DNA of 64,000 nucleotides from CAVPDG01 sp963702535 (GCA_963702535.1 CAVPDG010000024.1:248001-312000), one strand, 5' to 3'; shown: positions 50,119 through 58,987, counted from the first letter of the stretch. Notes: generated by a model not told the origin, from the letters alone. Numbers and translations: made by a program.

Positions 50119-51528
50119 GTGGGTCAGTTGGCACGGAACTTGCCATTATGAGGGGAAAGAAATCAACTCAGAAACGGCAGGGAGACGCAAATGACCAGAC
50201 GCAAAAAAGATCGGTTACGCCCATTGACCGAAGAAGAACGTTATTGGTTAGAACGGATCAGCCGTTCGCACAGTGAACCTGCAGGCCATGTAGCAAGAGC
50301 AAAAGAAATTCTGGCCGTGGCAGACGGGTACAGTTACACACAAGCGGCACAAATGGCGGGTAGGAAATCAGGGGATGCAGTCGCACAATTGGTGGAGCGT
50401 TTCAACCGGGAAGGAATAGCGTCCCTCCAACCTGGGCATGGTGGTGGGCCTAAAGTCAAGTATAGTGCCGTTGAGCGGGAGCGAGTATTGACAGAAGTGC
50501 GCCGCAAACCGGAGCCGGAGAAGGATGGCACGAACACTTGGTCCTTGACCGCCTTACAGAAAGCATTGCGCAAAGCCGAGGATGGCTTACCAGAGATCAG
50601 TACAGAACGGATCTGGGTGATCTTGCAGGAAGCAGGGTTTCGTTGGCAGAAATCGCGCAGTTGGTGTGAAACAGGACAGGTAGTGCGGAAACGAAAACGG
50701 GGCGTGGTGATGGTTAGCGATCCAGATGCCACCCCCAAAAAGAGTTGATCGAGACAGCCTATCGACAGGGAGAAAAAATGGGATTGACGGTGTGGGTTGA
50801 AGATGAAGCGGGGCCGTATCAGACGGTTCCCTATCCAGGTGAAAGTTGGCAGCCGGAAAGCCAGCCAGTGCATCAGCCGCATGAATACATTCGAAATGGA
50901 ACGGCCAAGATGCTGACTTTGTTTCATCCTGCTAGCGGGGAAGGTGCGGGTCAAAGGGGTCACCCAATCGACCAATGCGATTTTGCATCCATGGATCAAA
51001 GGAGCAGGTGGAGGAAATCCTGAAAACCCTGCCTGAGACAGCCCATGCTGGATGAAGAAACCAACCGTCAGGCGTGGAAAGCTTGGCAGCTCGGTTTATC
51101 TGGGCGGATTACCCTGTCGGAGAAACTGCCGCCGTTACGGATGCTACTGATTTGGGACAATCTTGCAGGGTCATTACACGCCCGAAATGGTTTTATGGCT
51201 GTTTGCGCATGGCGTAATGCTACTCTACACCCCATTAGGCGGCTCCTGGTTGAATATGGCCGAGTTCATTCAACGCATTTTGGTCCGCAGAGCCATTTGC
51301 TGGGCAAAACCCAGAAACGCCAGAACAGATCATTGCTTGGTTGGAGGCAGTGGCACGGGCCTGGAACCAAGACCAACCCATTTGAGTGGGGTGGTGCTAG
51401 AGCAGCTCGTAGGGAACGCAGTCGAAATCGTAGACATGCTTTGGGTGGTTCGGGAGCTTGTGCTCGCCGTTCCTATCGGCCAAACCAATCTGATTCAGAA
51501 ATGGCATCACTCATGCCAACTGACCCAC
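50119..51528 (+). mobile_element. IS630-family insertion sequence B
   Basis: Terminal repeats GTGGGTCAGTTGGCA (from 50119) and TGCCAACTGACCCAC (51514-51528) are perfect inverses. The element is about 1.41 kb and is flanked by TA at 50117-50118 and 51529-51530; each TA is shared with the neighbouring element. It differs from A in ends and transposase. It is the same element as C, with nearly identical internal sequence over about 1.1 kb. Confidence 0.92.
50191..50748 (+). CDS. Transposase OrfA of IS element B
   Basis: This 185-residue protein has an N-terminal helix-turn-helix (YSYTQAAQMAGRKSGDAVAQ) and a second one typical of IS630 (STERIWVILQEAGFRWQKS). It ends in DPDATPKKS at CCCCCAAAAAGAGTTGA. 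A -1 shift on the A run continues into the catalytic OrfB. The same junction is unchanged in copy C, which argues that it is a natural programmed frameshift site producing an OrfAB transposase. Confidence 0.85.
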   Translation: MTRRKKDRLRPLTEEERYWLERISRSHSEPAGHVARAKEILAVADGYSYTQAAQMAGRKSGDAVAQLVERFNREGIASLQPGHGGGPKVKYSAVERERVLTEVRRKPEPEKDGTNTWSLTALQKALRKAEDGLPEISTERIWVILQEAGFRWQKSRSWCETGQVVRKRKRGVVMVSDPDATPKKS

Positions 51529-51531
51529 TAG
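50745..51531 (+). pseudogene. Transposase OrfB of IS element B, multiply frameshifted
   Basis: The frame opens with WVEDEAGPYQTV (first catalytic Asp) but breaks near 50940, 51000, 51030, 51170 and 51290. Comparison with the intact OrfB in copy C shows each break is a one- or two-base difference. The second Asp (LIWDNL) and the third acidic position are still present in scattered frames. Element B therefore lacks a usable catalytic protein as sequenced. Confidence 0.85.
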
Positions 51532-52889
51532 TGGGTAGGGAGGAAGCTACGAGGGAAAGACACGAAGGAGGGAGAGCAATGAAGAGCAAAAAGATCGGTA
51601 CGCGATGAGAAGAAGAACGTTATGGTAGAACGGTCAGCGTTCGCACAGTGAACTGCAGGCATGTAGCAGAGCAAAGAATCTGGCGTGGCAGAGGGTACAG
51701 TTACACACAAGCGGCACAAATGGCGGGTAGGAAATCAGGGGATGCAGTCGCACAATTGGTGGAGCGTTTCAACCGGGAAGGAATAGCGTCCCTCCAACCT
51801 GGGCATGGTGGTGGCTAAAGTCAGTATAGTGCCGTTGCGGGAGCGAGTATTGACAGAAGTGCGCCGCAAACCGGAGCCGGAGAAGGATGGCACGAACACT
51901 TGGTCCTTGACCGCCTTACAGAAAGCATTGCGCAAAGCCGAGGATGGCTTACCAGAGATCAGTACAGAACGTATCTGGGTGATCTTGCAGGAAGCAGGGT
52001 TTCGTTGGCAGAAATCGCGCAGTTGGTGTGAAACAGGACAGGTAGTGCGGAAACGAAAAAGGGGCGTGGTGATGGTTAGCGATCCAGATGCCACCCCCAA
52101 AAAGAGTTGATCGAGACAGCCTATCGACAGGGAGAAAAAATGGGATTGACGGTGTGGGTTGAAGATGAAGCGGGGCCGTATCAGACGGTTCCCTATCCAG
52201 GTGAAAGTTGGCAGCCGGAAAGCCAGCCAGTGCATCAGCCGCATGAATACATCCGAAATGGAACGGCCAAGATGCTGACTTTGTTTCATCCTGCTAGTGG
52301 CGAAGTGCGGGTCAAAGGGGTCACCCAATCGACCAATGCCATTTTGCATCCATGGATCCAACAGCAGGTGGAGGAAATCCTGAAAACACTCCCTGAACAG
52401 CCCATCCTGGATGAAGAAACCAACCGTCAGGCGTGGAAAACTTGGCAGCTCGGTTTATCTGTGCGGATTACCCTGCCGGAGAAACTGCCGCCGTTACGGA
52501 TGCTACTCATTTGGGACAACTTGCAAGGTCATTACACGCCCGAACTGGTGTTATGGCTGTTCGCGTATGGCGTAATGCTACTCTACACCCCATTAGGCGG
52601 CTCCTGGTTGAATATGGCCGAGTCCATTCAACGCATTTTGGTCCGGAGAGCCATTTCTGGGCAAAACCCACAAGCGCCTGAACAAATCATTGCTTGGTTA
52701 GAGGCAGTGGCAAGGGCCTGGAACCAAGATCCAACCCCATTCGAATGGGGTGGTGCTAGAACTGCACGCAGGGAACGAAGTCGAACTCGTCGTTTGGCTC
52801 TCGGCGGCTCGGGTGCTTGTGTTCGCCGTTCCTCTCGGCCTAGATCCAGTCTGCTTCAGAAATGGCATCACTCATGCCAAGTGACCCAC
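51531..52889 (+). mobile_element. IS630-family insertion sequence C, tandem copy of B
   Basis: It begins GTGGGT directly after the shared TA at 51529-51530 and ends with TGCCAAGTGACCCAC (52875-52889), followed by TA 52890-52891. The right repeat has one change relative to B. The first 300 bases (51531-51830) align with B only with many single-base losses, often one base of a doublet, whereas the remainder is almost identical. That contrast suggests poor consensus quality at the repeat entry or an assembly join. Confidence 0.88.
51584..52110 (+). pseudogene. Transposase OrfA of IS element C, damaged 5' half
   Basis: Only the segment from about 51850 is readable in a single frame (VLTEVRRKPEPEKDGTNTWS to DPDATPKKS); the upstream half aligns with copy B but contains many one-base deletions. 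The OrfA/OrfB junction CCCCCAAAAAGAGTTGA is identical to that of B. Confidence 0.8.
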
Positions 52890-52892
52890 TAG
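52107..52892 (+). CDS. Transposase OrfB (DDE catalytic part) of IS element C, intact
   Basis: The 261-residue frame holds the complete catalytic triad of the IS630/mariner type: Asp in VWVEDEAGP, Asp in LLIWDNLQGH and Glu in WLNMAESIQR. The C-terminal 45 residues are Arg/Ser-rich, and the stop codon lies at the terminal inverted repeat. It lacks its own clear ribosome site, consistent with expression by frameshifting from OrfA. If OrfA were supplied in trans or were intact in the real genome, this could be an active element. Confidence 0.88.
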   Translation: MIETAYRQGEKMGLTVWVEDEAGPYQTVPYPGESWQPESQPVHQPHEYIRNGTAKMLTLFHPASGEVRVKGVTQSTNAILHPWIQQQVEEILKTLPEQPILDEETNRQAWKTWQLGLSVRITLPEKLPPLRMLLIWDNLQGHYTPELVLWLFAYGVMLLYTPLGGSWLNMAESIQRILVRRAISGQNPQAPEQIIAWLEAVARAWNQDPTPFEWGGARTARRERSRTRRLALGGSGACVRRSSRPRSSLLQKWHHSCQVTH

Positions 52893-53042
52893 AATGAATA
52901 ACACTCTCGAAAGCAGCCCTTTCATAGCTCCCCTCCTGAGGCAATCTTGCGTGCAGCCACTCGCTAGTGAAATCCAGTGAATTTTTATTATCACAGCATA
53001 CCCTATGCGGATATAGATCATAAAACCCGTAAAAATTCCCTC

Positions 53043-53071
53043 TTGACATATTAGAACAACTGTTCTATAAT
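53043..53071 (+). promoter_or_regulatory. Perfect consensus sigma70 promoter
   Basis: TTGACA (53043-53048) and TATAAT (53066-53071) match the consensus at all 12 positions, with an optimal 17-base spacer. It lies 51 bases upstream of the membrane-protein start at 53122 and about 150 bases beyond the IS cluster. Such perfect promoters usually need repression. Confidence 0.85.
53053..53066. promoter_or_regulatory. GAAC-N4-GTTC palindrome inside the promoter, candidate LexA-type operator
   Basis: AGAACAACTGTTCT is a 14-base near-perfect palindrome filling the space between -35 and -10 and touching the first base of TATAAT. GAAC-N4-GTTC is the core of the Gram-positive (Cheo-box) LexA site. Whether LexA of this lineage uses that motif is not known to me, so SOS control is a hypothesis. 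Confidence 0.5.
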
Positions 53072-53121
53072 CTGGCTATGGTTGCCCATAGCTGCTTTGT
53101 TATTCGAAATGGAGGTAAATC

Positions 53122-53862
53122 ATGAACCCCTCGGTCGGAAAACCCATGCGTTTCAATTCGTTTTTCCCACAAGTACGAATGCGGCGCGGCTTACTCTTCG
53201 GCGCCATCATCATCACTGCCCTGTTGGCGTTCGAGTTCTTCAACTATAGCACCACGGATTTCGCTCTGAGCGACCTGCTTGGAGATTTGAGTTTTATGGG
53301 CATCGCCTGGGCGACCATCCTTGCCATTGCCTTCTGCGGCATCGACTTTGCCGGCATCGCCCGCCTCTTCACGCCAAATTCGAGCGTCAACGAGCGCTCC
53401 GAGGTCTGGTACCTCTTCGCCGCCTGGATGCTGGCAGCCACGATGAACGCCATGCTCACCTGGTGGGGTGTCTCGATTGCCCTGCTGAACCACCCCTCCC
53501 TGGGCAATGCCGTCGTCTCGCAGGAGACGCTGATCAAGGTGGTGCCGGTCTTCGTGGCGCTCATGGTCTGGCTGATCCGCGTCCTGATCATCGGTACTTT
53601 CTCGATTGCCGGTCCGCGCCTCTTCTCGCAAGCCGAGCGCGGCGAGTATATCCCCCGTACAGCATCGCAGCCCACCCGCATGCTGGGTAAGGCGTCCCCC
53701 ACCGTGAACCCGCAGGCTTCCTTCTCCCAGCCAGCCACCTACAAGCCTGCCCCCAAGCCGGCATCCATGCCGGAGAACACTTACTCCCGTCCGGAGCCCA
53801 CCTATCATCCCGTCGGCATGGCAGCCAAATCAGCGAGCGAGAATCGCTCACCCCGCTCGTAG
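53122..53862 (+). CDS. Membrane protein of unknown function with Pro-rich tail
   Basis: The 246-residue protein has four hydrophobic helices (LLFGAIIITALLAFEFF; FMGIAWATILAIAFCGIDFAG; LFAAWMLAATMNAMLTWWGV; VVPVFVALMVWLIRVLIIG). A cytoplasmic-looking Pro/Ser/Ala-rich tail of about 70 residues follows (QPTRMLGKASPTVNPQASFS). I do not recognise a family. The ribosome site GGAGGTAAATC is excellent and the promoter is a perfect consensus with an embedded palindrome, so it may be strongly induced by a specific signal. A terminator follows at 53908. Confidence 0.82.
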   Translation: MNPSVGKPMRFNSFFPQVRMRRGLLFGAIIITALLAFEFFNYSTTDFALSDLLGDLSFMGIAWATILAIAFCGIDFAGIARLFTPNSSVNERSEVWYLFAAWMLAATMNAMLTWWGVSIALLNHPSLGNAVVSQETLIKVVPVFVALMVWLIRVLIIGTFSIAGPRLFSQAERGEYIPRTASQPTRMLGKASPTVNPQASFSQPATYKPAPKPASMPENTYSRPEPTYHPVGMAAKSASENRSPRS

Positions 53863-53907
53863 CTTACGCACATAGATCCATTGGACGGCTCGGGCGAGTC
53901 GTTGTAA

Positions 53908-53936
53908 AGTCCAGCCGGGTTTCCCCCGGCTGGACT
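53908..53936. terminator. Terminator hairpin between convergent genes
   Basis: AGTCCAGCCGGG (53908-53919) pairs perfectly with CCCGGCTGGACT (53925-53936) around a 5-base loop. It is between the membrane-protein stop and the convergent Asp-box gene end at 53940. Only a weak T tract (GATTTAT) follows. Confidence 0.75.
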
Positions 53937-53939
53937 GAT

Positions 53940-56032
53940 TTATGGGGTCAGGGGTGTGATCTCGCTCCAGCTCGCCCCGCCGTCTGTCGAGCGGTACAGG
54001 CTGGAGCGCTGGTAGCACACCAGCGTGGCTCCTTCTAATTTATCCCCACTGCATCTGCCGTCTGCCACGCTGACCCAGCGTGTGTTTCCGACGCCGGATT
54101 CCTGCAGCACCTGCAAGCCATCCAGCATCGGCTGAGCCGGATCGCTATCTGCTGCGAAGGGGTCGTCAGTGCTCCAGGTGCGACCGCCGTCTTCCGTCCG
54201 AAAGTGCTGGTTGCCGCCCGGTCCGCCGCTTAGCCAGCCCAGGCTGGCATCCGTGAAATCGAGCGTCCCAGCGGCTGGCAGGCTGCGCTCTTCCCAGGAA
54301 ACGCCCCCATCCAGCGTTGCGAAGAGCCGTCCCAGGCTGAAGCTGCTGCCGCTCTGCAGGCGCAACGCCAACCAGCCGCGATTCGCATCGATGAAGTCGA
54401 GGCTAGCCTCGAGCACCGGCGTCCCGTCCCATTGGGACAGCGAGAGCGCCAGGCTGCTAGCGCTCCAGCTCGCCCCGCCATCTGTTGTGCGCAGTACCTT
54501 CAGCTCATCCAGTGCGGCGCCTTGTTGCACCACCCAGCCATGCTGCCGGTCGAGCATTTGCGCGCCGAGCACTGCCGCCTCTCCCGGATCCGCAGGGGTG
54601 ATCTCTTGCCAGCTCTCGCCGCCATCCGTCGTCGCCATGAGGCGCTCGCCCAGCAGCGCCCAGCCCCCATCTTGGGAGTGGAGCCCCATTTGCCGGATAG
54701 CCGGACTCCCCACCGCTTGCTCACCAGGGGTGCGCTCTTGCCGCGCGGGGCAGCGCTTAAGGGGATGGTGGTGATCGCCCCGTCTAGCACGTTGCTATCG
54801 GTATCCAGGGTAACCCCGCCCCAGGTCTCGTTGTGACCGCCGGCGTACTGGCGAATACGCTGGTGGTTGCTCCACAGGCTGTCGGGCAGGTACGATGACC
54901 ACACGGTAGCGTCGGGCCGGTACTGCGCCGGGGTGAGCCAGTGGGCGATCCAGATGAAGTCCGGCGGGGGAACGTTGGACGCCCATTCATCGATGTGCGA
55001 TGTGACCGGTGAGCCGTAGCCGCCTGCCAGGTAGCTGAGCTCGTGCAGCCTCTCCGTCCAGCCGCGGATGAAAGAAGCCACGGCTGCCCGGCACTCGCTG
55101 GATGCCGATGAGCCGTAAGCCTCCAGATCATAGTAAATCACGCGGTCGCCCATGAAACCCATGGCGCTGGCCGCCGCCGCCGCCGCCGATGCCTCGCTGC
55201 GCCCTTGTTGGCGGGCTGTGCTGGTGTTGGAGCTCATCTTCACGCGGAATGAAGAGCAGGGTGCTTGCGGTCCTACCCAGGTCAGGATGAATTTCCAACC
55301 CTGCCCAGCCACCTGGTGCACCCAGAACGCATCGGGTATCTCGTCGTCACAATAAAACATGCTCCCGCCCAGGTAGATGTTGTAAACCCAGTAGGGGCTG
55401 CTGTCCCACCAGGTTTGCATCTGCGGCACCGTTGCCAGGTGGCAACGGTCAAAGCCCTGCTGGTTGTTGGTCTGAACGATGCTGGGCGGATTCACCACGT
55501 CCAGCACCGCCAGGGAGTAGGTTTGCATGCCGTTGCTCACCCGTGCGGTGCTGGTGTAGATACCCGGGCAGCTCGGTATGGCGCTGCTGGTGGTATGTTG
55601 CCAGTCTCCCGGTGGGATGGTGAGTGTATCGCTGAACACCAGGTTGGCGCCGCAGGGATTCTCCTGCTCCCAGCGCAGGGTGATGGTGACGCTGACCGGG
55701 TAGTTGTTCCTACCGCCAGCGGTGTAGCGCACGGGTTCGCCCGGCAGGAAGAGGGTTCGCTCGTTGCCGTTGGCGTCGCCGGTGCGCGCCGTGGTGATTG
55801 TCACCATAGGCGGGGTCTCCCAACGGTAGAGGATGGGCAAATAAACATCGTAGGGCTGGCTGGGAGCCTGTTGCCCGGCTTGCATGACGGATGTATTTTG
55901 GGTGGCTTTAGCGGTAAGAATGCGGCTGGCTTCACGACCAGATGCCCGTTGGGTGATCGTGAAGAATACCATGCACAGAGTGATCGCGGCTGCAATCACC
56001 TGGAGGGTTGGTATGGGTCCTGGTTTATTCAA
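53940..56032 (-). CDS. Exported DUF1906 glycoside-hydrolase-like domain fused to Asp-box (BNR) repeats (one frameshift)
   Basis: An N-terminal signal/anchor (IAAAITLCMVFFTI) and a beta domain precede a Rv2525c-like DUF1906 domain (FDRCHLATVPQMQTWW, VIYYDLEAYG, IRGWTERLHELSYLAGGYGS, IAHWL). A break near 54720 leads into a second frame with five Asp-box motifs (ATTDGGESW, RTTDGGASW, ATLDGGVSW, RTEDGGRTW, RSTDGGASW), as in sialidase/Ycf48-type propellers. Restored length is about 695 residues. The enzyme-like part may act on peptidoglycan or polysaccharide, and the propeller may bind substrate. The combination of both in one protein is unusual. Confidence 0.8.
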
Positions 56033-56175
56033 TGGCGCTCCTGTGAAATCTTGTTCTCCGGTGTGTCTGGTGGATTTCCGGATAATGATAACACTTCCTT
56101 GCCATGGATATAAATAAATGGTAAATTAATGAAGACCCATGTTCTGACAGCTCAATAACTCTACTGGAGGCGATT

Positions 56176-57480
56176 ATGTCTGCTTATGCTCAATCCAAAC
56201 CCACCGATGTGCCGCGCACACCCTGGTGGCTGGTGCTGATCGAGGGGATCGCTGCCATTTTGCTGGGCTTGCTCTTGTTTTCCAGCCCCCTGGCAACCAC
56301 GGCATTCCTGGTGCAGTTCCTGGGGATCTACTGGCTCGCCAAGGGATTGTTCAATATCGTCAGCATCTTTATCGACCCTAGCCTGTGGGGCTGGAAGCTT
56401 TTTTCCGGTATTGTCGGCATCCTGGCCGGCATACTGATCCTCCAGCACCCTATCTGGAGCACGCTGATCGTCCCTGCGGTGCTGGTGTATATCGTCGCTT
56501 TCTCGGGGTTGCTGCTTGGATTGGTGGGTCTGATCCAGGCTTTCCGCGGCGGTGGCTGGGGGGCTGGCGTCTTGGGTGTGTTGAGCATCCTCTTTGGCTT
56601 GATCTTGCTTTTCCGTCCCTTCCTGGCAGTGATCTCCGTGCCCTGGGTGCTGGGCTTGCTCGGCATCGCCGGCGGCATCATGGCGATCTTTGGCGCCTTC
56701 GGCTTGCGCCGCCTGCAGAAGGAAGCCGTTAGACAGGTGCAAGTGGCTGCCGCCCCCGCTGTTCAGACCCGGGCAGGGGTCGTCGCGCCCGCGCCGGTAA
56801 CGCCTCCCTCACCCGCAGCCGTTGCGCCTGTTGTTGGGGCAGCCGCAGCAACCGCGGCGGCGGTCAGCGAGCCGGAATCGCCTGCACCAGCCCCTGAGCC
56901 GGAGATACCCGCAGCCGCACCCTTAGCGCCTGATGCCGTAGCCGTGCCCGCCGAGATGGCGGCGGGAGATGTGGAGCCTTCCTTCGAGTTGGCTGCGGAT
57001 GCCCAGGCGATGGAGAGCGAGCCAGCCGCCCCGCATGCGGGCGAAGTGCCCGCCGGGTACGGTGGGGGTAAGTTCGAGGAGGATATCGAGTATGTTGAGG
57101 GCATTGGTCCGGCGTTTGGGCAGAAGCTGAAGGCAATCAACATCCTCACTCCCAAGGATCTGCTGTCGCGCGGCGCAGCACCCAAAGGGCGGGCGGAGAT
57201 CGCCGAGCAGACCGGCATCAGCAGCAAGCTGGTGCTGGAGTGGGTAAATCACTGCGATCTCTTCCGCATCAAGGGCGTGGGCTCTGAGTATGCGGATCTC
57301 CTGGAAGCCGCCGGCGTGGATACGGTCGTGGAGCTGGCGGGGCGCAATCCGGCGAACTTGTTTAACCGTATGGTGGATGTAAATGCCGAGAAGAACCTGG
57401 TGCGCCGAGTTCCGGTGCAGTCCCAGGTGGAAGATTGGGTCGCCCAGGCAAAGCTTCTGCCGCGGGTGATCACCTACTAA
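56176..57480 (+). CDS. DUF308/HdeD membrane domain fused to DUF4332 helix-hairpin-helix domain
   Basis: Residues 1-185 carry six hydrophobic helices and are very like the protein at 17076 (PWWLVLIEGIAAILLGLLLF, WGWKLFSGIVGILAGILIL, LIQAFRGGGWGAGVLG). An Ala/Pro/Glu linker of about 110 residues is followed by a DUF4332 domain (about 300-430): VEGIGPAFGQKLKAINILTP and FRIKGVGSEYADLLEAAGVD are two helix-hairpin-helix motifs that often bind nucleic acid. The membrane part and this domain are both cytosol-accessible, so it might tether DNA, RNA or another partner to the membrane (inference). TGGAGG precedes the ATG. Confidence 0.85.
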   Translation: MSAYAQSKPTDVPRTPWWLVLIEGIAAILLGLLLFSSPLATTAFLVQFLGIYWLAKGLFNIVSIFIDPSLWGWKLFSGIVGILAGILILQHPIWSTLIVPAVLVYIVAFSGLLLGLVGLIQAFRGGGWGAGVLGVLSILFGLILLFRPFLAVISVPWVLGLLGIAGGIMAIFGAFGLRRLQKEAVRQVQVAAAPAVQTRAGVVAPAPVTPPSPAAVAPVVGAAAATAAAVSEPESPAPAPEPEIPAAAPLAPDAVAVPAEMAAGDVEPSFELAADAQAMESEPAAPHAGEVPAGYGGGKFEEDIEYVEGIGPAFGQKLKAINILTPKDLLSRGAAPKGRAEIAEQTGISSKLVLEWVNHCDLFRIKGVGSEYADLLEAAGVDTVVELAGRNPANLFNRMVDVNAEKNLVRRVPVQSQVEDWVAQAKLLPRVITY

Positions 57481-57508
57481 TGTTGGGTCGTGCCTACAGG
57501 TAACAAAA

Positions 57509-57545
57509 AAACAGGATTGGGCGGCTTGGCTGCCCAATCCTGTTT
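57509..57545. terminator. Bidirectional terminator between DUF308-DUF4332 and PpiC genes
   Basis: AAACAGGATTGGGC (57509-57522) pairs with GCCCAATCCTGTTT (57532-57545) around a 9-base loop. A runs before and T runs after serve both convergent genes. Confidence 0.9.
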
Positions 57546-57580
57546 GTTAGCTTGCGTTCAGCTTTATTCAGCCTTCAGCT

Positions 57581-58987
57581 TCATTCAGTGGTGTTCGTGG
57601 GTGTAGCTTCGGGTGTGATGACCGGTACGGCGGTCTGGCTGGCTTGTTGTTGAGCAGCCGCGATGAAATTCGCGATCTCGCTCGGGAAGGCAGGATCTGA
57701 GGGCACACGCTCGCGCCAGATATCGTTGATGTTGATCTCGCTCTTCTCGCGCAGCGCTTGCAGCCAATCGGTGAACTTCGTGGATCGGAGCTGCTGGTAG
57801 GCGCTCTCATCGAGCGGGCGCTGCTCGTGTCCTAAAACCTGGATGATGTGCCAGCCGAAGCTGGTTTGCACCGGCTTGCTGACCACCTCGCCAGCCTGCA
57901 GGCTGAAGGCAGCGTTCTCGAATGGTGGTGTCATCGTTCCACGGGCGAACCACCCCAGGTCTCCGCCGTTGTCTTTGCTGCCCGTATCGGTGGAGAACTC
58001 GGCTGCCAGTTGGTACCAGTCATCACCCTGTTCGACACGATTCAGGATATCCTGCGCCTGGGCTTCATCGGTGACGAGGATGTGGCGAGCCCACACTTCT
58101 TCTTCCTGAGGGTCTAATCCCAGCTCATCCAGCACCGCTTTCTCGATCTTCTCACGGTAGAGCTGCATCATCACCACGTAACGCAGGTCTCTCTCGGTGA
58201 ATTGGATGCTGGTCTGCATGTTCTTCAGCGTATCCTGGTACTGCTTTTCGAAACCCTCGCGCGTGTACTCCGTGGGAGTGGCAGTTGGCGCTTCGGTCGG
58301 CGTAATCGTCGGGGTTTCCGCAGGAGTCTCGGTGGTGGCTAGCGTATCTGTTGGCGTTGCAGTGGGTGAGGGGATGGCGGTTTCCGTCGGGGTTGCAGTG
58401 GGTGGTACGAGAGTCATTTGCAACGCCGAGAGGGTCGATGTAGCCGCAATCGCCAGGGTGGGTTGCGGCGTGGGGGTGCCATCCGGGAAGTACCCCAGGG
58501 CGTCCTGGATGGCTTTATCGATGTCAGCCTCGCTGACGGTTATGCCGCGTTGCTTGGCTTCCTGGCGGATGAGTGCATCGTCCACCAACTGGTTGAGCAC
58601 CTGCTGCCCGATCAGGCCCGGCTCGAGCTGCGCCTGGTACTGGGCAAGCTGGCTGGCAAAATTCGCCTGGTATTCGGGGCTGTCGCCCAGGTACTGGACG
58701 AACTGGTAGGTGCTGGCGGCTTCGCTGATGGTGCGCTGGCGGGCGTAACGTGTCTGCGCCTGGAAGTCGGCTGCGCTGATGCGCTCGCCGTTGACCGTAG
58801 CGACCGGCTGGCGGGCTTTGAAGTAGCGCTCGTTTAAAACACCGTACAGGATCAGAACGATCACCAGGACGACAACAACACCTGTGATGATCAGGATCCA
58901 GCGGCGGTACAGCAGCTCGCGCTGCTGGCGCGCCAGGTGTTTCTTGGATTGGTAAGTGGGTTGGTGTTGGGTGGGATTTTTAGCCAT
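57581..58987 (-). CDS. Membrane-anchored parvulin-type peptidyl-prolyl isomerase (PpiC/SurA-like)
   Basis: Starting at ATG 58987 the protein has about 468 residues. A basic N-terminus and a membrane helix (about 27-50) come first, then a SurA-like chaperone region (VNGERISAADFQAQTRYARQ; LVDDALIRQEAKQRGITVSE). A Thr/Pro/Glu-rich insertion (about residues 185-270) interrupts it. The rotamase domain follows (VWARHILVTDEAQAQDIL, GGDLGWFARGTMTPPFENAA, SFGWHIIQVLG). It should fold proteins outside the membrane. The long low-complexity insert inside the chaperone part is unusual. It is downstream of rpsR on the same strand. Confidence 0.88.
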   Translation of the reverse strand: MAKNPTQHQPTYQSKKHLARQQRELLYRRWILIITGVVVVLVIVLILYGVLNERYFKARQPVATVNGERISAADFQAQTRYARQRTISEAASTYQFVQYLGDSPEYQANFASQLAQYQAQLEPGLIGQQVLNQLVDDALIRQEAKQRGITVSEADIDKAIQDALGYFPDGTPTPQPTLAIAATSTLSALQMTLVPPTATPTETAIPSPTATPTDTLATTETPAETPTITPTEAPTATPTEYTREGFEKQYQDTLKNMQTSIQFTERDLRYVVMMQLYREKIEKAVLDELGLDPQEEEVWARHILVTDEAQAQDILNRVEQGDDWYQLAAEFSTDTGSKDNGGDLGWFARGTMTPPFENAAFSLQAGEVVSKPVQTSFGWHIIQVLGHEQRPLDESAYQQLRSTKFTDWLQALREKSEININDIWRERVPSDPAFPSEIANFIAAAQQQASQTAVPVITPEATPTNTTE

